Assembly: GCA_023436715.1 (NCBI GenBank)
Contig: JAEZIJ010000059.1
Span: forward strand, 1 to 64,000
Origin: Acidobacteriota bacterium
GTDB taxonomy: Bacteria > Acidobacteriota > Terriglobia > Bryobacterales > Bryobacteraceae
DNA length: 64,000 nucleotides
Reading direction: 5' to 3'
Shown: piece after piece, positions 17,980 to 25,418 of the stretch
Layout: each line of letters begins with the position of its first letter
Position numbering within the stretch: position 1 is the stretch's first letter
Made by a program: the position numbers and the translations under genes
The notes under the pieces: model-generated
What the model saw: the letters and a program-made list of their open reading frames with translations, nothing else
The model's database searches: none
Told to the model about the DNA's origin: nothing

Positions 17980-18248
17980 GCGATGGTGGCAAGGCGCGAC
18001 GGTCGTGCAACTCTCCGAGTGCCCATAAAGCCATGTTGCGCTCGCGCAGCTCACACCGGCTGCAATCGACCAGCGAGATCAACCCGGTGATGTTGTCGCC
18101 GCCCAAAGCGGGCGGCGGCATGGGCGCCGGTCTCGCGCGCGGCAAGCCGGATCGCCCCTTTCAATGCGAATAGCGAGATGGCAATTGCCAGAGCGCCGGC
18201 CAACGTCCAAACAGCGACGCGCTTCCATCGCGTTCCCCGGGATGGCAT
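17980..18248 (-). pseudogene. Frameshifted remnant of a membrane-anchored HEAT-repeat protein
   Basis: From the ATG at 18248 the frame gives a Lys/Arg start and one membrane helix (VAVWTLAGALAIAISLFALK), then RETGAHAAARFG. At about 18110 the sensible reading moves to another frame: GGDNITGLISLVDCSRCELR, then ERNMALWALGELHDRRALP, a clear HEAT-type repeat. Neither frame alone is a plausible protein, and the downstream part fades into unrelated sequence. This suggests a one-base indel followed by truncation. A sequencing error at the shift cannot be excluded. Confidence 0.45.
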
Positions 18249-18291
18249 GTCGCACCTCCTGCCCTCAAAGACAATCGGAAGACGCTTTCAA

Positions 18292-18552
18292 CTACAAGGG
18301 CTGCTGACATATGTAAGCGAGCACGGTCGCCGCCATCAGCGCCACACACAGTCCAGCAAGCCACCACCTGGGTGTTTGGATTTGCCGACACTCGCGCGGT
18401 GGACCCGGAAATGGTGACGCGAGCGAGTCCTTGAAATTGCACAAACCTTCACGCACACCTTCCGCGAGTGCCTGAAACAAGCGCGGGACAACAGCGAACA
18501 CGATCAGGACGCCTCCGGCCACCAAGCCAACCATCAATTTGCCGAGAGTCAT
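18292..18552 (-). CDS. Small predicted membrane protein
   Basis: An 86-residue frame starting MTLGKLMVGLVAGGVLIVFAV, with a first membrane helix and a second at WWLAGLCVALMAATVLAYI near the C-terminus. A hydrophilic Pro/Arg-containing linker joins them. It matches no family known to me. It lies 43 bp upstream of the decayed HEAT-repeat gene on the same strand. The hydrophobic pattern supports a real gene, but coding evidence is limited. Confidence 0.4.
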   Translation of the reverse strand: MTLGKLMVGLVAGGVLIVFAVVPRLFQALAEGVREGLCNFKDSLASPFPGPPRECRQIQTPRWWLAGLCVALMAATVLAYICQQPL

Positions 18553-18622
18553 CAAACGAAGATGATAGCCCCCAGCCCTGCCCTCCAGTCAATGCCGCAC
18601 GCGCTCGCTATAATGCAGTCAT

Positions 18623-19228
18623 ATGCGGCTCGGCCACTGTGGGGCCGTCCTGGGATTGGTTCTCCTGCTGCCCGTTGCCGGCAAGAGCGGTGTCTGTGCC
18701 GACGTGGTTCAGGGACCTCGGCACGACTTCCAGCTATTCGCGGGCTATTCGCCGGACTCGCCTTCCGTGCTGGGCTCCGCACCGGACCGCCAGTTCGTGC
18801 TCGCGGGATTCAGCTATGGCTACCGTTGCTGGACACCCGGGCCCGCCTCCGTCTACTACAACGCGGTTCTGATGCCCGCCGCGCTCCTGAGAGTCCCCCA
18901 AAACCGCGCCGGTGCGCACTGGGTCTATGGGTTCGCCGCGGCGCCCCTCGGCTTTACGGTTGAGTTTGGCAGGCGGCGCGTTCGTCCGTTTTTCGAGACC
19001 ATGGGAGGAATCATCGCTTCCACCGAGCCCATCCCCATAAACGCGCCGAACGCCACCGGATTGAATTTCATGTTCGATTTCGGAGGTGGAATCCGTTGGC
19101 TCATCGGGCCGCGGCGGGCACTGAACTTCGGCTACCGCTTCCTGCACATCTCCAATGCGGGGACCACGAGTTTCAATCCCGGAGTTGACAACAACGTGAT
19201 CTACGTTGGTTTCTCATTCCTTCGCTAG
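18623..19228 (+). CDS. PagL-like lipid A 3-O-deacylase / acyloxyacyl hydrolase
   Basis: A 201-residue predicted outer-membrane beta-barrel with a signal peptide (CGAVLGLVLLLPVAGKSGV). The C-terminal block NFGYRFLHISNAGTTSFNPG, then DNNVIYVGFSF, carries the His-x-Ser pair of the PagL family. PagL removes the 3-linked acyl chain of lipid A in the outer membrane. The length is near that of known PagL proteins. It is convergent with ppk2. Assignment rests mostly on the C-terminal motif, so substrate detail is inferred. Confidence 0.75.
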   Translation: MRLGHCGAVLGLVLLLPVAGKSGVCADVVQGPRHDFQLFAGYSPDSPSVLGSAPDRQFVLAGFSYGYRCWTPGPASVYYNAVLMPAALLRVPQNRAGAHWVYGFAAAPLGFTVEFGRRRVRPFFETMGGIIASTEPIPINAPNATGLNFMFDFGGGIRWLIGPRRALNFGYRFLHISNAGTTSFNPGVDNNVIYVGFSFLR

Positions 19229-19265
19229 CTGGCGAACCGAACTCGCTGGTCCTCCGTTGGCCCTT

Positions 19266-20105
19266 CTACGCCGGCTTGTACACCTCGGGCACGAACGTCT
19301 GGTCCGTGATCGGCGGGCGGACGTAATCGCCTTTTTCGCGCTTCGGGAGCTTGATCGGCGGCGGCGTGAGGTCCCGGTAGGGAATCATCGAGAGCAGGTG
19401 ATGGATGCAGTTCAGCCGCGCGCAATTCTTGTCGTCCGCATTCACCACGTACCACGGCGACTGCTTGATGTCCGTGTAGGCGAACATCTCGTCCTTCGCC
19501 TTGGAGTACTCCACCCACAGGCGCCGGGATTCCAGATCCATCGGGCTCAGCTTCCAGCGCTTCGTCGGGTCTTTAATCCGGTCCTGGAACCTGCGCTCCT
19601 GCTCCTGGTCGCTGACCGAGAACCAGTACTTGATAAGAATGATGCCGGACCGTATAAGCATCCGCTCGAACTCCGGGCAGGAGTGCATGAACTCCATATA
19701 CTCCGCCTCCGTGCAGAATCCCATCACGCGCTCGACTCCGGCGCGGTTGTACCAACTCCGGTCGAACAGCACCATCTCCCCGGCCGCCGGCAGGTGAGGG
19801 GCGTAGCGCTGGAAATACCACTGCGTCTTTTCCCGCTCGGTCGGCGTGCCCAGCGCCACCACGCGGCAGATGCGCGGATTCAGCGGCTCGGTGATTCGTT
19901 TGATCACGCCGCCTTTTCCGGCCGCGTCGCGGCCCTCGAACAGCACCACTACTTTCAGCCCTTCGTGCCGGATCCATTCCTGTAGCTTCACGAGTTCGAT
20001 GTGAAGGCGGGCAAGCTCCTTTACGTACGAACCCCGATCAAGTGCGATTTGAGTTGTCTCAGTGTTCTTAGAGCTCTTGTGGGGCATAGGTCGTCTGTCG
20101 GACAT
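19266..20105 (-). CDS. ppk2: Polyphosphate kinase 2 (PPK2) family protein
   Basis: A 279-residue P-loop kinase. The Walker A region is VVVLFEGRDAAGKGGVIKRI, the lid and Walker B region FDRSWYNRAGVERVMGFC, and KYWFSVSDQEQERRFQDRI follows. These are the PPK2 landmarks. The enzyme transfers phosphate between polyphosphate and nucleoside phosphates. The single-domain length fits class I (NDP-phosphorylating) proteins, but class assignment by eye is tentative. It is divergent from the prenyl-synthase-like gene, with 56 bp between starts. Confidence 0.93.
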   Translation of the reverse strand: MSDRRPMPHKSSKNTETTQIALDRGSYVKELARLHIELVKLQEWIRHEGLKVVVLFEGRDAAGKGGVIKRITEPLNPRICRVVALGTPTEREKTQWYFQRYAPHLPAAGEMVLFDRSWYNRAGVERVMGFCTEAEYMEFMHSCPEFERMLIRSGIILIKYWFSVSDQEQERRFQDRIKDPTKRWKLSPMDLESRRLWVEYSKAKDEMFAYTDIKQSPWYVVNADDKNCARLNCIHHLLSMIPYRDLTPPPIKLPKREKGDYVRPPITDQTFVPEVYKPA

Positions 20106-20161
20106 AGCTTATCAATACTTGTGGAACTCCGGGGCGGATCGCGCGTATAGATTTATGGCAG

Positions 20162-21448
20162 GTGCGAGGCGAGATGGTCCCTTGTTTCACGGATGAGCTG
20201 GCGCGCTGGTGGCGCGAATGCGAAACCCGCGCCCCCGGCCTCGGGCCGGCATACCGGGAGGCGGAGCAGTCCGCGCGCGAAGCGGAAATGGACCGCTTCC
20301 TGGACGCGGTTTCCTCCCAACTGAAGCGGCTCCCGAAATCGCGGGCCGACAGGGCATCGGCCGAGGAGCGCCTCACGGCGGCGTTCCGGCGCTTCGCCGC
20401 GCACGGGCTTGGTTTCAGCGCGGCCGAAGTGGAATTGCTGGTCTCGGGCGGTTTCACGAGAACGGCCAAGGAACTGGCGCAGGCGGCGCGCAGCCTCGAT
20501 CCCGGCGTCACCGGCGAAGACATCTTCCAGGCCGCGCGAAACGCCTGGACCACGAATGGTGTGCAGGCGATCCTGGGTCTGCCAGTGCAGCTCACCCCGG
20601 CGGTGTTCGCCTACAGCATGCTCTATCCGTACACCGACAACTACCTCGACGCACCGGAAGTTTCACGCCGCGCCAAGGCGTCGTTCAACGCCCGGTTCGC
20701 CTTGCGCCTGGCGGGCGGCGACGCCGCGGCGTGCGGGCCGCGCGAGGAGATTATCTGGAGGCTTGTAGGCCTGATCGAGCGCCAGTACGACAGGGCGCGC
20801 CATCCCGAGGTGTTCGACAGCCTGCTCGCGATCCAGCGAGCCCAGGCGCGCAGCGTCCTGCTGCACCGCGTAACTGACCGCGACGCGCCCGACGTACTGG
20901 AGATCGGGTTCGAGAAGGGTGGCGCCTCCGTGCTTGCCGATGCATACCTTGCCGCGGGCGCGCTCGCCCCGGCGGAAGCGAAATTTGCCTTCGCGTGGGG
21001 CGTGCTTCTGCAACTGGGCGACGATGCGCAGGACGTTGAGCGCGACGCCGCGGACGGCATCCTCACTTTGTTCTCCCAGGCCGCACGCCGCGGCCCGCTT
21101 GATCTCGTGATGAACCGCGTCTTCCAATTCGGTGAGAAGGTTTTCAGTCTGCTAGCTCCGCTCGGGACTGCCTCCGATACGATCAAATCGCTTGTCGAGA
21201 GAAACGCGTACCGGCTGCTGATCGAAGCGGCGGGCTCCGCGGGCCATCTTTACTCGCCGTCCTACATCGCCGCCCTCGAGCGCCATTCGCCGTTCCGTTT
21301 TGCATTCCTGAGCGACCGCCGCCGGCGGCTGCTGCGGCACGGCAACGCCCTGGCGAAGCTGCTGGAGTCGTTCGCAGACGATTCGGAGGCGAGCGGGGGA
21401 TGCACCGATCAGGGCCGAAACCGCTCCCTTGCGGTCGCGGCTCGGTAG
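20162..21448 (+). CDS. Class I isoprenoid-synthase-like protein
   Basis: About 428 residues from a GTG at 20162; an ATG four codons later (20174) is an equally good start. It is all-alpha. Two Asp-rich motifs are spaced as in trans-prenyl synthases: DNYLD near residue 160 and DDAQD near 285 (LQLGDDAQDVERDAADGI). These would bind Mg-diphosphate. The sequence around them differs from the usual FPP/GGPP synthases, so it may be a divergent prenyltransferase or terpene-cyclase-like enzyme. The last residues (RNRSLAVAAR) and stop codon are encoded by a dispersed repeat, so the C-terminus has probably been altered. Confidence 0.65.
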   Translation: MRGEMVPCFTDELARWWRECETRAPGLGPAYREAEQSAREAEMDRFLDAVSSQLKRLPKSRADRASAEERLTAAFRRFAAHGLGFSAAEVELLVSGGFTRTAKELAQAARSLDPGVTGEDIFQAARNAWTTNGVQAILGLPVQLTPAVFAYSMLYPYTDNYLDAPEVSRRAKASFNARFALRLAGGDAAACGPREEIIWRLVGLIERQYDRARHPEVFDSLLAIQRAQARSVLLHRVTDRDAPDVLEIGFEKGGASVLADAYLAAGALAPAEAKFAFAWGVLLQLGDDAQDVERDAADGILTLFSQAARRGPLDLVMNRVFQFGEKVFSLLAPLGTASDTIKSLVERNAYRLLIEAAGSAGHLYSPSYIAALERHSPFRFAFLSDRRRRLLRHGNALAKLLESFADDSEASGGCTDQGRNRSLAVAAR

Positions 21449-21451
21449 CGG
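21418..21451. repeat. Short GC-rich dispersed repeat (CCGCTCCCTTGCGGTCGCGG type)
   Basis: The string CCGCTCCCTTGCGGTCGCGG followed by CTCGG straddles the end of the isoprenoid-synthase-like gene and supplies its stop codon. A shorter relative, GCCGCTTGCGGTCGCGCTCG, lies at 8305-8324 beside the long inverted repeat. Both copies are at gene edges. From memory, similar strings are scattered through Acidobacteriota and Planctomycetes genomes; that recollection was not checked. Confidence 0.45.
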
Positions 21452-21462
21452 CATGACCCTCA

Positions 21463-21843
21463 TCACCGCCTGCCGCGGAGGCGGTCGAGTTCACGGCGAT
21501 CGCGTTTCGACGGCCTGCCTTCGCGGAGCCGTTCAGCCGGCGGCATCGCTTTGCGCTCTTCCGCCAGCCTCTGCCGCAGCTCTCTGCTCTCCTGTGTTTC
21601 AAGGTAAAGCGTCTGCGCAACGGCGGCCGGCCCGCGCATATCGGAGAGCAGCAGGACCTCCAACTGAAACTCGCCCCCATCGTTCTTTACTTTCAGCACA
21701 TCCCCAATACGGACCTCGTGGGAAGCCTTCACCTTCAGTCCATTGCACTCAATCCTGCCGAGATCGCACGCGCGCGCCGCGAGTGAGCGCGACTTGAAAA
21801 ACCGGGAGGCCCAGAGCCACTTATCGATTCTTAGGCGAGCCAT
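21463..21843 (-). CDS. S4-domain RNA-binding protein, Hsp15-like
   Basis: A 126-residue basic protein with an N-terminal S4 domain (MARLRIDKWLWASRFFKSRS, LAARACDLGRIECNG, VRIGDVLKVKND) and a charged C-terminal helix rich in Arg/Glu (RELRQRLAEERKAM). This is the layout of Hsp15, which recycles stalled 50S subunits still carrying peptidyl-tRNA. The frame is open for 21 codons upstream, but homology starts at the ATG at 21843. The tail is longer than an S4 domain alone. Confidence 0.85.
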   Translation of the reverse strand: MARLRIDKWLWASRFFKSRSLAARACDLGRIECNGLKVKASHEVRIGDVLKVKNDGGEFQLEVLLLSDMRGPAAVAQTLYLETQESRELRQRLAEERKAMPPAERLREGRPSKRDRRELDRLRGRR

Positions 21844-21917
21844 AGTCTCATTTTCGCCAACCTGAAAGCGAGGGCCGCCGGCCCTCAGGACGGCGGCTCT
21901 CGTCAACTATCGCGCTT

Positions 21918-22430
21918 CTATTTCGCGAGTTTCAGAAGCAGCGTCTTGCACGCATCGTCGCCGCAGCGGGTAATCTGGGCCTTGCCGTCCCTGATCACAC
22001 TCCGAACCTTGTGCATCGTGACGATGTCCCCGCCGATGACGATTGCGACTCGGCCCTCGAGGTGAGCGCGCGTAAATTCCTCAAGGGTCTTCACGTGTTC
22101 CGGAGCAAGCGTCACATTGAGTAAGGTCCGGCCGCGATCGTCTTTGTGCGCATCCGGCGGGCCAGCCAGGATCAGGGGTACAAAAAACGATGTGTCAAGC
22201 GACACATACCTGGGCGGCTCTTCCTTGTCCGCATCCGAGTACTTCTGGTCGTAAACCAGAACAGCATGCTGAGCCTTGCCTGCTTCGGCTGCTGCCCGCG
22301 TGAGCCCTTCGCGGAGAACAGCATAAACACCATTTTCAAGCGGACGGGTTGCGCCGCCCGATGCGGCAAGTCCCATGGTTGCCGCCGCTGACAATATGCA
22401 TGTCAATATCCGAGTGCTACTCAGTTTCAT
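21918..22430 (-). CDS. Exported protein with SecDF P1-head-like domain
   Basis: A 170-residue protein with a signal peptide (ILTCILSAAATMGLAASGG). The C-terminal 60 residues, LAPEHVKTLEEFTRAHLEGR, then VAIVIGGDIVTMHKVRSVIR and DGKAQITRC, closely follow the pattern of the SecD periplasmic P1-head subdomain. There are no membrane helices besides the signal, so this is the domain on its own and not a SecD. A Cys pair (RCGDDAC) near the end could form a disulfide. Function is unknown. Confidence 0.7.
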   Translation of the reverse strand: MKLSSTRILTCILSAAATMGLAASGGATRPLENGVYAVLREGLTRAAAEAGKAQHAVLVYDQKYSDADKEEPPRYVSLDTSFFVPLILAGPPDAHKDDRGRTLLNVTLAPEHVKTLEEFTRAHLEGRVAIVIGGDIVTMHKVRSVIRDGKAQITRCGDDACKTLLLKLAK

Positions 22431-22486
22431 AAAAGTTCTCCCAAGCAGTAAGTTGAGCTAGATAAAACGGGGATAAGAGCGCGTGC

Positions 22487-22885
22487 TTAGGAGACTATCG
22501 GCGGAGGACGGCGGTGGAGCGGAGAGAACTCCCGCACCTCTCGATGCCGCTCGATCAGATGCAGGCCTGTTCGAAAATGCTCACCTTCGCCAGCAGAAAG
22601 GCGCGAGCGGCCGGCTGGCAAATACGAGTGCGGAGGCGACAGGGGTCTTGGTGCGCTGGCTGAATCAAGTGACTGAAATACGGGTGTTGATGGCGTCGCG
22701 AAGCTGTTCGTGGATGCAGCCTGAAATTCGCCTTGGCGTGCGCTCGCGATGGCGCATCCGGCCACCACAGCAAAGGTTACGGCAACAACGGCGAACAGCA
22801 GCCGCGGATTACCGGCAACTCGGCGAATTGGCCGCAGGAACGGCACGGGTACTTTGATTTTATGGCCGTCCTGCGGCGTCGTCAA
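22487..22885 (-). CDS. Uncertain small membrane-anchored protein
   Basis: The 459-bp space between the P1-head-like gene and the oxidoreductase holds a 132-codon frame. It has one good membrane helix (PRLLFAVVAVTFAVVAGCAI) near the N-terminus and a Ser/Pro/Arg-rich rest. Its only start is TTG at 22885, with GAGG too close to be a good ribosome site. An opposing frame of similar size also exists. There is no recognisable family. It could equally be non-coding DNA. Confidence 0.25.
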   Translation of the reverse strand: MTTPQDGHKIKVPVPFLRPIRRVAGNPRLLFAVVAVTFAVVAGCAIASARQGEFQAASTNSFATPSTPVFQSLDSASAPRPLSPPHSYLPAGRSRLSAGEGEHFRTGLHLIERHREVREFSPLHRRPPPIVS

Positions 22886-22889
22886 TTCC

Positions 22890-24218
22890 TCATGCTTGCG
22901 TCACTCTGTGCCGCTCGGAGTCCCATAAGATGCGCTTCTTCTCGCGGTAGGAAATGTTCGCCATGTGGCACGCCACCGCCGTGCCGCAGCCGAAATCGAC
23001 GTTTTCAACCGGTTGCTTGCCGTTGCGGATCGCCTCGAAGAAATTCCGGAAGTGATCCTCCGTACCCTCGGCCTGCTGCTTGAAGTTTTCTTCCGGCCTT
23101 TTGGCCTGCTGCTTTGCGGTGCCTATGTCGGCGACCGGGTCGTCCTTGTGCTGCGCGATGAAGGCCGCCTTCAGGTCCTTCGGCCAGGCTTCGAGCGGAT
23201 ATGCGTAATCCTCCATCGGGGTATACGGCAGCAGGCGTGCCGAGACCTCGGTCAGTTCAATCGTGCCCTTGTCACCCATGAAGCGAACGATCTCACCGCC
23301 TGCAAAATTGGTTACCAGATTGGCGGTCACCTGCACCTGGAACTTACCGTAGTCGTACAGCGTGTTGTGGATGTCGGGCACGTCCCGGTCGCCGGTCCAC
23401 TTGTAAATCCCGCCGTAAGAGACGGCGCTGAGCGGGAATTGCACGCCCATCAGGTAGTGGACGCGCGAAAGCAGGTGTACATACTCGTCGCCCGCGATGC
23501 CCGTGCCGTAATCCCACCAGTTCCGGAACTGGAAGAACCGCTGCGCGTCGAATGGCCGCTTCGGAGCGTTGCCCAGGTAGCGTTCCCAATCCACCGTCTT
23601 GGGCGATGCATCCGGCGGCACCGGGTAGCGCCACGCGCCGATCGCGCTCGGGCGGTAGATCTCGCACTGCACCATGAAGACGGTCCCGATCGCGCCGCTG
23701 TCGAGCCACGCCTTCCCTTTGTGCGTAGAGGTCATGCTGAGGCTCTGGCTGCCAACCTGAACCGCGCGGCTGGTCTCTTTCGAAACGCGAACCATCTCCA
23801 GCGCTTCGGGGATGGTGTGGGTCATCGGTTTCTCGCAGTAGACATGCTTGCCCGCGCGCATCGCCGCCGTCGCGATGGGTGCGTGCCAGTGGTCCGAGGT
23901 CGCGACAATGATTGCATCCAGATCGTTGCGGCCGATCACTTCCTTATACTCCCGCGTGACCGGCGTATCCGGCTGTATCTCCTGCGCGCGCCGCAGGTGG
24001 CCGTCGTAGAGATCGCAGACCACCGCAATTCTTCCGCCGGCCTTCATCGCTTCCTGCATCAGTTCGAGGCCGCGGATTCCTCCGCCGACCAGCCCGAGGG
24101 TGACCGGCTTCCCGCTGCCAGCCGGTATTTGTGCCGTTGCGTTGACCGCGACCGGGCCGGCCATGCCGGCAATCGACCGCTCCATGAAACCGCGCCGCGT
24201 GATGTTGTGGTCGCCCAT
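22890..24218 (-). CDS. Tat-exported Gfo/Idh/MocA family oxidoreductase
   Basis: A 442-residue NAD(P)-dependent oxidoreductase. A twin-arginine signal (ITRRGFMERSIAGMAGPVAV) precedes the Rossmann motif LGLVGGGIRGLELMQEAMKA. The catalytic-lysine block is HVYCEKPMTHTIPEALEMV, and SDHWHAPIATAAMRAGK precedes it. Exported members of this family act on sugars or glycosidic derivatives with a tightly bound cofactor and are abundant in Acidobacteriota and Planctomycetes. The substrate is unknown. It is separated by 57 bp from the end of the kdp gene cluster and may have its own promoter there. Confidence 0.92.
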   Translation of the reverse strand: MGDHNITRRGFMERSIAGMAGPVAVNATAQIPAGSGKPVTLGLVGGGIRGLELMQEAMKAGGRIAVVCDLYDGHLRRAQEIQPDTPVTREYKEVIGRNDLDAIIVATSDHWHAPIATAAMRAGKHVYCEKPMTHTIPEALEMVRVSKETSRAVQVGSQSLSMTSTHKGKAWLDSGAIGTVFMVQCEIYRPSAIGAWRYPVPPDASPKTVDWERYLGNAPKRPFDAQRFFQFRNWWDYGTGIAGDEYVHLLSRVHYLMGVQFPLSAVSYGGIYKWTGDRDVPDIHNTLYDYGKFQVQVTANLVTNFAGGEIVRFMGDKGTIELTEVSARLLPYTPMEDYAYPLEAWPKDLKAAFIAQHKDDPVADIGTAKQQAKRPEENFKQQAEGTEDHFRNFFEAIRNGKQPVENVDFGCGTAVACHMANISYREKKRILWDSERHRVTQA

Positions 24219-24275
24219 GTCCTTCCTCTCTGGTTTCTCTCGTCAGCCAGTGTATCTCCACGCGCGGAGGTTTGC

Positions 24276-25418
24276 TCAGAGGGCGTCGCCCTGCTTCCCC
24301 TCAACGGGCGCCTGCGTCCGCCGCCGCTCTGCGACGATTACGATTCCGATGTCCGGCGCCTCCCGTACGAGCCGGTGGATCACATTGCCGCCCGGCAACA
24401 ACTGCCAGCGAGTATAGCTGGGGCGCGCCGTGAATATCTGCGTGATCCGGTGCAGGCGCGCGAAGTCGATCAATACCTGTACCGGATCGGTCCCCTGCAA
24501 AACCCGAGTCTCAATATGAAGGTTGCGGGCGAAGTTCAGGATCCGTTCGATTTCGGGTGGCGGTTCGGATGGCGAAACGTACACCGCGAAGCAGTCTGCG
24601 CCCAGATAGTCCGCCATACGGCGCGCGCGGCGGATCAGCATCGGCGCGGAGGACACCTCCGAAATGTGGATGAGAATGCGCTCCGCCGGGCGAACTTGCC
24701 GCTCGAAGGTTCCCGCAGAGTACAACTCCGCGATGTCCGCCGGGGATTGGCGAATCTCGACCTCGTGCGCAGTCTGCCGGAGAGCAACCTCACGGAGCGC
24801 AACCAGCGTCGATTCCTTGAAAAAGTTGTCGAGCGCCTTGCGGGCTTTCTCCGGCGAATAGACGACGCCGCGCAGCAGGCGATTGATGAGCGCCTGAGGC
24901 GTCGCGTCCACCATCACCACTTCATCGGCCCGCTTCACGACCCAGTCCGGGACAGTTTCGCGAACCCGCACGCCCGTCATCTGCCAGATCTGGTCATTGA
25001 GGCTCTCGAGGTGCTGCACATTCATGGTGGTCCAGACCTCGATGCCGTGATCGACAAGCACGAGCGCGTCTTCCCAGCGCTTCACATGGCTCGAACCCGG
25101 CACGTTTGTGTGGGCCAATTCGTCAACGAGGCAGATTTTGGGGTCACGCCTCAGAATCGCGTCGACGTCCATCTCCTCGAAGATGCTGCCCCGGTACTCG
25201 ATGCGGCGGCGAGGAACAAATTCCAGCCCCTCGGTCCGTGCAATCGTGTCTTTACGGCCGTGTGACTCGAAGTAGCCGACCACAAGGTCGGCGCCGGAGC
25301 GCCGGCACTCCTGGGCATCCACGAGCATCTGATAGGTCTTCCCGACTCCCGCGGCGTAGCCCAGATATAACTTCATCCGGCCGGCGCGGGAGGACTCAGG
25401 TTGCTCGGTCATCTCCAC
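24276..25418 (-). CDS. Stand-alone KdpD N-terminal sensory half (Kdp domain plus Usp-like domain), copy 1
   Basis: A 380-residue protein equal to the cytoplasmic N-terminal half of KdpD without the membrane or kinase parts. The Kdp domain has the Walker A LGYAAGVGKTYQML (about residue 20) and the Walker B-like block CLVDELAHTNVPGSSHVKRW. From about residue 250 a universal-stress-protein-like domain begins (RILIHISEVSSAPMLIRRAR ... RITQIFTARPSYTRWQLLPG). GTG start at 25418 shares one base with the preceding stop; an ATG two codons later is an alternative. It is the last gene of the kdp operon. All key motifs are intact, so it probably carries the sensory function for the separate kinase at 32362-33816. 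Confidence 0.88.
   Translation of the reverse strand: MEMTEQPESSRAGRMKLYLGYAAGVGKTYQMLVDAQECRRSGADLVVGYFESHGRKDTIARTEGLEFVPRRRIEYRGSIFEEMDVDAILRRDPKICLVDELAHTNVPGSSHVKRWEDALVLVDHGIEVWTTMNVQHLESLNDQIWQMTGVRVRETVPDWVVKRADEVVMVDATPQALINRLLRGVVYSPEKARKALDNFFKESTLVALREVALRQTAHEVEIRQSPADIAELYSAGTFERQVRPAERILIHISEVSSAPMLIRRARRMADYLGADCFAVYVSPSEPPPEIERILNFARNLHIETRVLQGTDPVQVLIDFARLHRITQIFTARPSYTRWQLLPGGNVIHRLVREAPDIGIVIVAERRRTQAPVEGKQGDAL

Noticed and set aside
22965..25265. 766-codon plus-strand open frame
   Set aside because: Runs antisense across two unrelated well-supported genes (oxidoreductase and KdpD-like), so it cannot be a conserved protein.
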